Assembly (NCBI RefSeq): GCF_945952095.1
Contig: NZ_CAMFHL010000172.1
Span: 1 to 15,626 of the forward strand
Source of the DNA: an uncultured Arsenicibacter sp.
GTDB taxonomy: Bacteria; Bacteroidota; Bacteroidia; Cytophagales; Spirosomataceae
DNA: 15,626 nucleotides
Direction of reading: 5' to 3'
The notes under the pieces were generated by a model, which made no database searches, was not told where the DNA came from, and worked only from the letters and a program-made list of their open reading frames with translations. Shown in pieces: positions 1 to 6,497 of the stretch. Each line of letters starts with the position of its first letter. Positions within the stretch are counted from its first letter, which is position 1. The translations under genes were made by a program, and so were the position numbers.

Positions 1-2
1 TC

Positions 3-317
3 GTTAACGCCCTGATCATTGCCGGCGCCGGTGCCATTTACTGGAGTGGCGGGCTGGGCGTGTGGGAGTTCCCGTTTGGCGTGGTTATGCTGTGGGTCGC
101 CTATCGCGGACTGGCCAGCTACACGTATATCGGCATTGGCTGGCTGCTGCACACCGCCTGGGATCTTGTCCATCACTTCTATGCCAACCCGATTGTCGCG
201 TTTGAACCTTCCTCTTCGGCCGGTTGTGCGGTTTGCGACAGCATACTGGCGCTCTGGTTTTTCGCACGGGCCCCTTCGGTCTTCAGCTTTTTCAAACGAC
301 CGCTGCCCGACTCCTGA
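3..317 (+). CDS. DUF6010 family membrane protein, 3' part only
   Basis: The reading frame is open from nt 3 at the window edge to the TGA at 315-317, so the N-terminus is missing and about 104 C-terminal residues are visible. The protein is hydrophobic, with several probable membrane segments. The run GIGWLLHTAWDLVHHFYANP followed by a CAVCD segment and a FFARAPS tail matches what I remember of DUF6010 (small integral membrane proteins of unknown function). The conserved His and Cys residues around HT-W-HH and CAVCD could hint at metal or redox function, but none is established. An internal ATG at 60 exists, but the homologous-looking sequence VNALIIAGAGAIYWSGG lies before it, so the true start is upstream of the window. 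It is followed by a 165-nt spacer. Confidence 0.7.
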   Translation, partial: VNALIIAGAGAIYWSGGLGVWEFPFGVVMLWVAYRGLASYTYIGIGWLLHTAWDLVHHFYANPIVAFEPSSSAGCAVCDSILALWFFARAPSVFSFFKRPLPDS

Positions 318-449
318 AATTGTGTGTATAGTAAGTAAAACTGTGCCTACCCACGAACAATCAACTAAAAATCAGCACCTTGCACACATTACTTTTCAGA
401 ACACACAGGCAGGAACGTATGAAGATCGCCGTAAACGGCCAAATCATGT

Positions 450-457
450 TAGTTTTG
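450..457 (+). promoter_or_regulatory. Candidate Bacteroidota -7 box for the aldo/keto reductase gene
   Basis: The octamer TAGTTTTG fits the TAnnTTTG consensus of the Bacteroidota primary sigma factor exactly and ends 25 nt before the ATG at 483, which would give a short leader. No convincing TTTG -33 element lies 19-21 nt upstream. A small GCCG-TAAA-CGGC inverted repeat (428-439) lies just upstream and could be an operator or chance. The rest of the 318-482 spacer shows nothing else I can name. Confidence 0.45.
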
Positions 458-482
458 TAGAAACGTTAAACCCTATTACCAG

Positions 483-1454
483 ATGCAATACAGAACTTTT
501 GGGCGCACAGGCTGGCAAGTCAGTGAGATCGGCTACGGCATGTGGGGCCTCGCCGGCTGGACCGGTGCCGAACGCGATGAAGTAGAACGGGCCCTTGACC
601 GGTCAATTGAACTGGGCTGTAACTTCTTCGATACGGCCTGGGCCTATGCAGACGGCCTCAGCGAAACCATCCTGAACGGTACCATGAAACGGCACAGCGA
701 CAAACGCCTGTATGCCGCCACTAAAATCCCGCCTAAAAACCGCAAATGGCCGTCGAAACCGGAGTTCTCCATCGACGACGTTTTTCCGGCCGATTATATT
801 GTTGAGTATACCGAAAAGAGTCTGAAAAACCTGGGTGTCGAAACCATTGACCTGCAGCAGTTCCACGTCTGGGAAGACGGCTGGGCCGACCGCGATGAGT
901 GGAAAGAAGCCATTCAGAAGCTGACTAAAGAAGGCAAGGTGCAGGCGTGGGGCGTTTCGGTAAACCGCTGGGAGCCGGACAACTGCCTGAATACCCTGCG
1001 TACGGGCCTGATTGATGCCGTACAGGTAATTTACAACATCTTTGATCAGAATCCGGAAGATAATCTGTTCCCGCTTTGCCGCGAACTGAACGTTGCTGTC
1101 ATTGCCCGCGTACCGTTTGATGAAGGCACACTGACAGGAACCTTTACCAAAGAGACTACCTTCCCGGCCAATGACTGGCGGTCGACGTATTTCGTACCGG
1201 AAAACCTGAACTCCAGCGTTGACCATGCCGATGCGCTGAAACCGCTGATACCAGCCGGTATGAGCATGGCCGAAATGGCGCTGCGTTTTATCCTGAGCAA
1301 TCCCGACGTAGCGACTACGATTCCAGGTATGCGGAAAATCCGGAACGTTGAAGCCAATTGCGGCAGCAGCGACGGCACAGGTCTGCCCGACGCCCTGCTT
1401 CAGGAGTTGAAAGGCCACCGCTGGGACCGCACCCCGACGGAATGGAGTCAATAA
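483..1454 (+). CDS. Aldo/keto reductase
   Basis: A 323-aa cytoplasmic NAD(P)H-dependent oxidoreductase with the (beta/alpha)8 barrel of the aldo/keto reductase superfamily, reducing an aldehyde or ketone or running the reverse. The start MQYRTFGRTGWQVSEIGYGMWG is typical of the family. The catalytic tetrad is readable: Asp50 and Tyr55 (FFDTAWAYADG), Lys81 (AATKIPP) and His128 (LQQFHVWEDGW). The C-terminal LSNPDVATTIPGMRKIRNVEAN stretch (about 273-292) matches the NADPH-binding segment. Length is normal and the frame is intact. It is monocistronic as far as can be seen: a promoter box lies 25 nt upstream and the next gene is convergent. The physiological substrate cannot be told from sequence. 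Confidence 0.92.
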   Translation: MQYRTFGRTGWQVSEIGYGMWGLAGWTGAERDEVERALDRSIELGCNFFDTAWAYADGLSETILNGTMKRHSDKRLYAATKIPPKNRKWPSKPEFSIDDVFPADYIVEYTEKSLKNLGVETIDLQQFHVWEDGWADRDEWKEAIQKLTKEGKVQAWGVSVNRWEPDNCLNTLRTGLIDAVQVIYNIFDQNPEDNLFPLCRELNVAVIARVPFDEGTLTGTFTKETTFPANDWRSTYFVPENLNSSVDHADALKPLIPAGMSMAEMALRFILSNPDVATTIPGMRKIRNVEANCGSSDGTGLPDALLQELKGHRWDRTPTEWSQ

Positions 1455-1524
1455 AACAGTAGACATCCCTTCTCTTCAGTGCTAAATCGGCGAAGGGCTA
1501 CCAGACTACATATAATTACATCTA

Positions 1525-1602
1525 TACCACATAGCCACAAAGAGCTCATAAGAATAAAAATCTTTGTTTTCTATGTGACTATGTGGTAAAAGATTTTTAT
1601 TC
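1525..1602. repeat. Interleaved pair of inverted repeats in the convergent spacer
   Basis: Two inverted repeats are nested in A-B-A'-B' order. A (1525-1539, TACCACATAGCCACA) pairs with A' (1574-1588) at 14 of 15 positions. B (1552-1565, GAATAAAAATCTTT) pairs perfectly with B' (1589-1602), and A' and B' abut. Both stems at once would make an H-type pseudoknot; otherwise they are mutually exclusive hairpins. A' sits inside a short tandem repeat (CTATGTG at 1571-1577 and 1579-1585). The element lies between the ends of two convergent genes, so a bidirectional terminator is possible. The AT-rich, symmetric form also fits a dispersed intergenic repeat family. The remaining parts of the 1455-1647 spacer show nothing recognisable. 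Confidence 0.7.
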
Positions 1603-1647
1603 CTAAGCCCATTTCAAGAAAAGAAATACTGGCAAATAAGCAGATTA

Positions 1648-2277
1648 TTAGCCTTTCAGATAATCCGGTAGCGTCACATCCTTGATCCGCTTTTCATCCG
1701 GCACCGGCGTGTGGTAGGTCAGCGATAACGGCACCACTCCCGCCCAGTAAGGCAAATCCAGATCCTCAGGATCATCATTAACACCGCCCGTCCGTACTTT
1801 GGCCGATGCCTCGTCAATCGGTATGGCAATCACCATCGTCTTCTTCATTTCACTGGCATTCGGGTGGCGGGTATCGGCCCAGCGCCCCGGCATGATCTGC
1901 TCCGTAATCCGTTCCAGCGCCAGCCAGCTTTCGGCTTCGTCCTCAACGAGCCGCGATGTACCAAAGGCTACGACTGACCGGTAATTGACCGAATGGCTGA
2001 AGGCTGAACGGGCTAAAATCAGTCCGTCGATAAACGTGACGGCCACGCACACAGGCTGCCCCTTTGCCAGCTCGCGGAAAAAATGACTGCCCACCGAGCC
2101 GTGGATATACAGCGTATCCTCAACGCGGCAAAATGCAGTCGGAATAATAAATGGCTGGCCGTCGATGCAGTAGCTGACATGACAAACGAGCGCGGCATCC
2201 AGAATCGGGTAAATAGTTTCCGTGTCGTGAGCGCCGCGTTTCGGCAGGCGCGTAAGTTTGGTCCGGGAAGTATTCAT
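1648..2277 (-). CDS. PNPOx-like FMN-binding split-barrel protein
   Basis: A 209-aa protein of the pyridoxamine 5'-phosphate oxidase-like flavin-binding family (the group that includes NimA-type proteins), probably binding FMN in the cytoplasm. The N-terminal RLPKRGAHDTETIYPILDAA and the following VSYCIDGQPFIIPTAF and LYIHGS strands (about 10-60) are the family hallmark, and SHSVNYRSVVAFG (about 94-106) is the next conserved barrel segment. Length is normal. It is not the biosynthetic PdxH by sequence pattern. It is transcribed divergently from a MocR/PdxR-type regulator, a common arrangement that suggests the neighbour controls it and that PLP status or an amine is the cue. The enzymatic reaction is unknown. 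Confidence 0.85.
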   Translation of the reverse strand: MNTSRTKLTRLPKRGAHDTETIYPILDAALVCHVSYCIDGQPFIIPTAFCRVEDTLYIHGSVGSHFFRELAKGQPVCVAVTFIDGLILARSAFSHSVNYRSVVAFGTSRLVEDEAESWLALERITEQIMPGRWADTRHPNASEMKKTMVIAIPIDEASAKVRTGGVNDDPEDLDLPYWAGVVPLSLTYHTPVPDEKRIKDVTLPDYLKG

Positions 2278-2302
2278 CGTCGTTGTATTTGTTTTGACAG
2301 CT

Positions 2303-2310
2303 CAAAATTA
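2303..2310 (-). promoter_or_regulatory. Candidate -7 box for the PNPOx-like gene
   Basis: Read on the minus strand the octamer is TAATTTTG, an exact TAnnTTTG match, ending 25 nt before the ATG at 2277. A clear -33 TTTG element is not visible at the usual spacing, which would fit a promoter that needs an activator such as the adjacent MocR-type protein. Confidence 0.45.
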
Positions 2311-2318
2311 TTTCTTTG

Positions 2319-2363
2319 CCGGACTACTACAGGCTACCAGTTTTTACATAATTAATAGTCCGG
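2319..2363. promoter_or_regulatory. Candidate operator for the divergent MocR-type regulator
   Basis: The divergent spacer carries a perfect 8-bp inverted repeat, CCGGACTA (2319-2326) and TAGTCCGG (2356-2363), with a 29-nt spacer. The left arm lies just upstream of the minus-strand -7 box and the right arm ends 4 nt before the regulator's ATG. That placement would let one bound regulator control both genes. MocR/GntR proteins often bind two spaced half-sites, but the assignment here is inference. Confidence 0.4.
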
Positions 2364-2367
2364 TTTT

Positions 2368-3846
2368 ATGCTGCCTTACAAAACACTGATCCCGCTCGAC
2401 CGGCAATCGGCCACGCTGCTGTCTACCCAGATTGCCAATACACTGATCCGGCTGATCCGGCAAGGCATTCTTGCGGCAAACACGAAATTGCCCGGCAGCC
2501 GGGCCATGGCCGGTTTACTGGATATTCACCGGAAAACCGTTATTGCCGCATTTGACGAACTGACGGCACAGGGATGGCTCGTGCAGCGGCCCGCACAGGG
2601 AACGTTCGTCAGCAGTGAACTACCGGAAGTAGCCCCCCGTCAGCTGCGCGAACAACCGGCACCTGCTGGTCTGGCGGTAAAAACCGGCTACGCCTTCCGG
2701 ATCCGTGAACAGCTGGCCCTGCCGGTACTGAAGAATACGGACAAGCTGATGTTCGACGACGGATTCCCGGACGTCCGACTGGCCCCCACTGAACAGCTGG
2801 CCCGCAATTACCGGAGTGTGCTGCGCCGCAGTTTTCAGCAACGGCTGCTGGGTTACGCCGATACCAACGGCGATCTGTTTTTCCGGCAGCAACTCGCCCG
2901 TTACCTGCATGACAGCCGTGGTATCCCGGCCGCACCGGAGCATATTTTCACGACGCGGGGCAGCGTTATGGCCATTTATCTGTTAGCCAGGATTCTGCTC
3001 CAGCCCGATGATGTGGTAGTTGTCGGTAAGCCCAATTACCGGTCGGCCAACCTTATTTTCGCGGAGCGCGGGGCAAGGCTGATTCAGCTGCCGGTGGATG
3101 CACACGGGTTAGACGTGGATGCCCTGGAGGAACAATGCCGGCAGCAGCCAGTCCGGATGGTATTTGTGACGCCCCACCATCACCACCCCACGACCGTAAC
3201 GCTCAGCGCCGAGCGCCGGATCCGGTTGCTGCAACTGGCAGAACACTATGGGTTTGTGGTACTTGAAGATGATTATGACTACGATTTTCACTACGCCGGC
3301 AGCCCTATTCTACCCCTGGCAAGTGCCGATGCGGCCGGTATGGTGGTGTATATCGGCTCGTTTACCAAGTCAATTGCCCCCGCTTTCCGGGTTGGGTACG
3401 TGGTGGCCCCGCCAAACCTCATCGAAGCCCTGGGCTATTACCGGCGGATCATTGACCGGCAGGGCGATACGGTGCTGGAACAGGCAATTGCCGAAATGCT
3501 GGCCGGGGACGACATCCAGCGGCACCTGAAAAAAGCGCGGAAAATCTACCATCAGCGGCGCGACACCTTTTGTGAACTCCTCCGCGAACGCCTCGGCGAT
3601 GCCGTTTCGTTTACGGTTCCTGATGGTGGTCTGGCCGTCTGGACACGTTTCGACGACAGCATTGACCTGAGCACGCTGGCTGCCGGGTGTCTTAAACAGG
3701 GGCTAATCATCGGCAACGGCCGGTTTTACCAGCCCGACGAGCCGGTTGTCCATCACACACGGCTGGGCTTTGCCTCCTCAACGCCCGAAGAAATGGAGCG
3801 GGGCACGCGCATTATCCAGAAAGTATTGGCTACCTTAGTACCCTGA
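2368..3846 (+). CDS. MocR/PdxR-type transcriptional regulator (GntR wHTH + aminotransferase fold)
   Basis: A 492-aa PLP-dependent regulator. Residues about 15-85 form a GntR winged helix-turn-helix (LPGSRAMAGLLDIHRKTVIAAFDELTAQGWLVQRPAQGTFV). Residues about 120-490 are a class I aminotransferase-like domain that binds PLP as a sensor. The PLP-contacting stretch EDDYDYDFHY is at 300-309 and the Schiff-base lysine is Lys334 in SFTKSIAPAFRVGY. The TPHHHHPTTVTLS run corresponds to the family's TP-x-HQ-P segment. Length is typical for the subfamily. It is divergent from the PNPOx-like gene, with a shared inverted repeat between them, so autoregulation plus control of that neighbour is likely. The inducer could be PLP, GABA or another amine; sequence does not decide. 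Confidence 0.92.
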   Translation: MLPYKTLIPLDRQSATLLSTQIANTLIRLIRQGILAANTKLPGSRAMAGLLDIHRKTVIAAFDELTAQGWLVQRPAQGTFVSSELPEVAPRQLREQPAPAGLAVKTGYAFRIREQLALPVLKNTDKLMFDDGFPDVRLAPTEQLARNYRSVLRRSFQQRLLGYADTNGDLFFRQQLARYLHDSRGIPAAPEHIFTTRGSVMAIYLLARILLQPDDVVVVGKPNYRSANLIFAERGARLIQLPVDAHGLDVDALEEQCRQQPVRMVFVTPHHHHPTTVTLSAERRIRLLQLAEHYGFVVLEDDYDYDFHYAGSPILPLASADAAGMVVYIGSFTKSIAPAFRVGYVVAPPNLIEALGYYRRIIDRQGDTVLEQAIAEMLAGDDIQRHLKKARKIYHQRRDTFCELLRERLGDAVSFTVPDGGLAVWTRFDDSIDLSTLAAGCLKQGLIIGNGRFYQPDEPVVHHTRLGFASSTPEEMERGTRIIQKVLATLVP

Positions 3847-3872
3847 ATTGACCCCAAATCCTGACTTTTGTT

Positions 3873-3894
3873 GACGCAGTAGTGCGTCGGTTTT
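3873..3894 (+). terminator. Small hairpin before the VOC gene, weak terminator or leader stem
   Basis: GACGCA (3873-3878) and TGCGTC (3883-3888) form a 6-bp stem with a 4-nt GTAG loop, followed by GG and TTTT. It follows the MocR-type gene by 26 nt, so it could end that transcript, but the stem is short and the T run is interrupted. It ends only 10 nt before the next ATG, so it could instead act in the leader of that gene. Confidence 0.35.
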
Positions 3895-3898
3895 ACCC

Positions 3899-4339
3899 AT
3901 GAAAAAACTCCTCTTTGCCGTCCTGATGCTGAGCGGCAGTCTGGCTTTCGGCCAGGACAAACTTGGCTTTACCGGACATAACCACGTGGCGCTGCACGTA
4001 AAAGACATTCAGACCAGTGCAAAATTCTACCAGGAAGTGGTCGGTATGAAGCCGATTGATGTGCCGCCAAGTCTGAAAGGCCGCCGGTTCTGGTTTGACC
4101 TCGGCAATGGTCAGCAGCTGCACCTGCTCGACGGCCGGACCGAGACCATTGTGCACGACCGCAACGGGAGCCACATTGCGCTGTTTGTTGAGTCGATGGA
4201 CAAGGCCGAAGCGTTTCTGAAAAAGCAGAACATTCAGTTTCACAAGCAGGTACGGGTAGATGGTGTACCGCAGATCTACTTCTCTGATCCGGACGGGTAC
4301 CTCCTCGAAATCAACGGCGATACCCGCACGAAACTGTAG
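3899..4339 (+). CDS. Exported VOC (glyoxalase-fold) metalloprotein
   Basis: A 146-aa vicinal-oxygen-chelate protein with an N-terminal signal peptide (residues 1-18, ending SLAFG before Gln19), so it works outside the cytoplasm. The mature part is one two-module VOC domain. The candidate metal ligands are His29 (HNHVALHV), His75 (QLHLLDG), His92 (SHIALFV) and Glu137 (YLLEING), all four at the expected module positions. The SDPDGYLLEIN C-terminus is typical of the glyoxalase/bleomycin-resistance family. Reaction and substrate are unknown; glyoxalase, isomerase and dioxygenase are all possible in this fold. The gene ends 6 nt from the convergent GH28 gene. Start ATG is chosen because it gives a clean signal peptide. 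Confidence 0.85.
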   Translation: MKKLLFAVLMLSGSLAFGQDKLGFTGHNHVALHVKDIQTSAKFYQEVVGMKPIDVPPSLKGRRFWFDLGNGQQLHLLDGRTETIVHDRNGSHIALFVESMDKAEAFLKKQNIQFHKQVRVDGVPQIYFSDPDGYLLEINGDTRTKL

Positions 4340-4345
4340 CGTCCT

Positions 4346-5674
4346 CTAGTTGACAGGCTGCTGATTGACCAGCACATTTTTGAGCGTGAACCCCTTCACG
4401 ATGTCTTTGTTAACGGCCCCGTTTTTAGCCTCGATCGTCAGATTTTCAAAGATAAAGTCTGACAGATGGTTGTTCTGGTTAATGGCTACATCGAAAAACG
4501 TCTGACAAGTCAGCCTGATGTTTTTCAGGCTGATGTGGTTGCAGTATTCATGCGGTGCATCCTGCCGCCCCTGCAAATCGAAAAACTGTGTCCACGGCTT
4601 CACATAAAGCAGGCTTTTGGCCTGACCCGTTATGTTTTCGACGGTCACGTATTCGTACAGCTGCGGGGTGTCGGGACGCATTTTAAGCCACAATACCCGC
4701 TCCGCCTGATTGACGTGGCAGTTCCGCATCACGATGTTTTTGTTGTGGATGGCTTCGCTGCCGCAGGTCAGTGCCGAGTGGCAATATCCGAAGTGGCAGT
4801 TTTCAATGATAATGTTCGTGTTTTCACCGTTGTTCGGCACCAGATCGGCCCACGGCCCTTTACCGCCTTTCAACGCGATAGCATCGTCATTGACCGACAG
4901 ATAACACCGGCTGACCAGCACATTAGAACAATTGTCGAGATCAATGGCGTCGGTACTCGGGGCTTTTACCGGCTGGTATGGCGAGAAGATGTGTAGATTC
5001 AGGAGTTTAATGTTCCTGCACTGATAGAAATGGTTCGTCCAGAAACCGGCGTTGTGCAGTTTCACATCCTGCATCTGCACATTGTTTGATTTCCAGACGA
5101 AAACCAGCCGTGGCCGCGACACCTCAAGGTTGGTGCAGTTCGGGTTTTCTTTACGACGGGCCCAAAACGCCTCCCAATAGCGCAGCCCGTTACCGTCGAT
5201 TTTGCCTTTGCCCGTAATCGTGAAACCGTCAACCCCATACACATTCACCAGCGCCGCGAAGTAGTCAAGACTCTGCCCCTCCATCCGTGACGGGATTTTA
5301 GGGTAATCCCTGATCTCGTCGGACCCTTTCAGCACAGCCCCTTCGGCAAGGTGCAGGTGCGTTTTGGGCTTGAAGAACAACGCTCCGCTCAGGTACTTCC
5401 CCTTCGGAATCACCACAACCCCGCCGCCCTGCTGTGAGGCCGCGTCAATTGTTTTCTGAATGACGGCGGTCTGCAGCACGGTACTGTCGCCGACAGCCCC
5501 GAAACGGGTAATCACGTATTGTTTACCCAGCTTCGACAGCGGGATTTTAGTCGTATCCGAGAACCAGGCCGGTATCCGGCTTCCATCCGGAAAAACGTTC
5601 GCCGGTTTCGTTTGTGCAAAAAGTACCTGATGAAAAAGGAGAATACCGATGAATGCAATGATTTTTTTCGACAT
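4346..5674 (-). CDS. Secreted glycoside hydrolase family 28 (polygalacturonase-like)
   Basis: A 442-aa right-handed parallel beta-helix protein with a signal peptide (1-20, ending LFA before Gln21) and a pectate-lyase-superfamily N-terminal segment (FGAVGDSTVLQTAVIQKTID, about 58-77). GH28 hydrolyses galacturonic or rhamnogalacturonan links in pectin by inversion. The active-site motifs are visible: Asp242 (STDAIDLD), Asp263-Asp264 (VNDDAIALKGG) and the His299 region, with LKMR (330-333) in the place of RIK. The usual GHG motif reads CHS here, and STD replaces NTD. All three acidic residues remain, so activity is plausible with a non-classical substrate. It is divergent from the rhodanese-thioredoxin gene with 71 nt between them, where a near-consensus minus-strand box TACTATTG (5686-5693) is the only promoter hint. 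Confidence 0.88.
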   Translation of the reverse strand: MSKKIIAFIGILLFHQVLFAQTKPANVFPDGSRIPAWFSDTTKIPLSKLGKQYVITRFGAVGDSTVLQTAVIQKTIDAASQQGGGVVVIPKGKYLSGALFFKPKTHLHLAEGAVLKGSDEIRDYPKIPSRMEGQSLDYFAALVNVYGVDGFTITGKGKIDGNGLRYWEAFWARRKENPNCTNLEVSRPRLVFVWKSNNVQMQDVKLHNAGFWTNHFYQCRNIKLLNLHIFSPYQPVKAPSTDAIDLDNCSNVLVSRCYLSVNDDAIALKGGKGPWADLVPNNGENTNIIIENCHFGYCHSALTCGSEAIHNKNIVMRNCHVNQAERVLWLKMRPDTPQLYEYVTVENITGQAKSLLYVKPWTQFFDLQGRQDAPHEYCNHISLKNIRLTCQTFFDVAINQNNHLSDFIFENLTIEAKNGAVNKDIVKGFTLKNVLVNQQPVN

Positions 5675-5745
5675 TTTTGATCTTACAATAGTAGTAAAGA
5701 CAAACAGCTGGATAAAAGTACATAATTCTAATCCGGTCTTTTACC

Positions 5746-6447
5746 ATGAAATCAATATTCACGTTCCTCTTTCTCGGCCTGACGGCGGCCTGTTTCGCCC
5801 AGTCGCCGGTTTTATTGACAACCGACCGGGCGGATTCGCTGCTTAAGGCAATGCCCGGTATCCAGTTGCTGGACGTCCGGACCGCCGGTGAATACGCCAA
5901 CGGGCACCTGAGCCATTCGACCAATATCGATGTGCGCGATGAGGCTTTTCTGAACAAGGTCAAACAGCTCGATCCCAACAAGCCGGTGCTGGTGTACTGC
6001 CTCGCCGGTAGCCGCAGCGCAAAGGCTGCCGGTATGATGGCCAGTGCCGGGTTTAAGTCCGTGTATGACATGCAGGGTGGTTTTGCCAAATGGACAGCGG
6101 CCAGCAAACCCATCGAAGGCGGCAAGGAAGCACCATCCGGCGCGATGACACAAGAAGCGTTCCAGAAACTTACCGCCTCGGCCAAGCCCGTCCTGATCGA
6201 CTTCTATGCCCCATGGTGTGCGCCTTGTCAGAAAATGCTGCCAACGGTCAATAAGCTGAAAGCCGAACTATCGGACAAGGTGACGATTGTAACGATTGAT
6301 TACGATAAAAACCGGCAGCTGGCCCAGCAGCTCGGCGTTGACGAAATTCCTACGTTTCTGATGTATAAAGAGTCGAAAATCAAATGGCGGGGCATCGGCT
6401 ACATGGACGAAGCCATGTTCCGCAAAACCATCGACGAATACAAATAA
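5746..6447 (+). CDS. Exported rhodanese-thioredoxin fusion protein
   Basis: A 233-aa two-domain protein with a signal peptide (1-18, FLFLGLTAACFA before Gln19), therefore periplasmic or secreted. Residues about 22-120 are a rhodanese domain with the active-site loop CLAGSRS (Cys85 as the sulfur-accepting residue) and a LLDVRTAGEYANGH signature. Residues about 132-233 are a thioredoxin domain with WCAPC (Cys158, Cys161) and cis-Pro202 in EIPTF. Both catalytic cysteines are present, so the fusion could couple sulfane-sulfur transfer to disulfide reduction or oxidation. The substrate is unknown. A strong hairpin follows it. The Cys16 in TAAC is a poor lipobox, so I favour ordinary signal peptidase cleavage. 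Confidence 0.9.
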   Translation: MKSIFTFLFLGLTAACFAQSPVLLTTDRADSLLKAMPGIQLLDVRTAGEYANGHLSHSTNIDVRDEAFLNKVKQLDPNKPVLVYCLAGSRSAKAAGMMASAGFKSVYDMQGGFAKWTAASKPIEGGKEAPSGAMTQEAFQKLTASAKPVLIDFYAPWCAPCQKMLPTVNKLKAELSDKVTIVTIDYDKNRQLAQQLGVDEIPTFLMYKESKIKWRGIGYMDEAMFRKTIDEYK

Positions 6448-6453
6448 AACCGG

Positions 6454-6478
6454 TTGCGCGGAAGCTCCTTCCGCGCAA
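6454..6478 (+). terminator. Perfect 11-bp hairpin between the rhodanese-thioredoxin and AraC-type genes
   Basis: TTGCGCGGAAG (6454-6464) pairs perfectly with CTTCCGCGCAA (6468-6478) around a 3-nt CTC loop. It starts 6 nt after the upstream stop codon. The following TCACTTTGCC is only partly T-rich, so it is an imperfect intrinsic terminator; it may also work as a 3'-end stabilising stem with partial read-through into the regulator gene. Confidence 0.65.
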
Positions 6479-6497
6479 TCACTTTGCCTCTGTCCGG

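Noticed and set aside
19..585. 188-aa open frame on the plus strand at the window start
   Set aside because: It overlaps the DUF6010 frame and the start of the aldo/keto reductase, runs through the promoter spacer, and resembles no protein family.
603..1466. 287-aa open frame on the minus strand
   Set aside because: It lies fully opposite the aldo/keto reductase, whose catalytic tetrad is intact, and its translation shows no recognisable domain.
1467..1497. CCCTTC / GAAGGG inverted repeat after the aldo/keto reductase gene
   Set aside because: Only 6 bp with a 19-nt loop and no T run; likely chance.
5746..5799. Lipoprotein signal in the rhodanese-thioredoxin protein
   Set aside because: The TAAC around Cys16 lacks the usual Leu/Val at -3, and the AQ cleavage pattern two residues on is a better fit.
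5547..6185. 212-aa minus-strand frame bridging the GH28 and rhodanese genes
   Set aside because: It covers the divergent promoter region and two real genes in other frames.
6384..6497. Upstream extension of the AraC-type gene
   Set aside because: It would overlap the end of the rhodanese-thioredoxin gene and read through the 11-bp hairpin; the ATG at 6498 gives a normal length.
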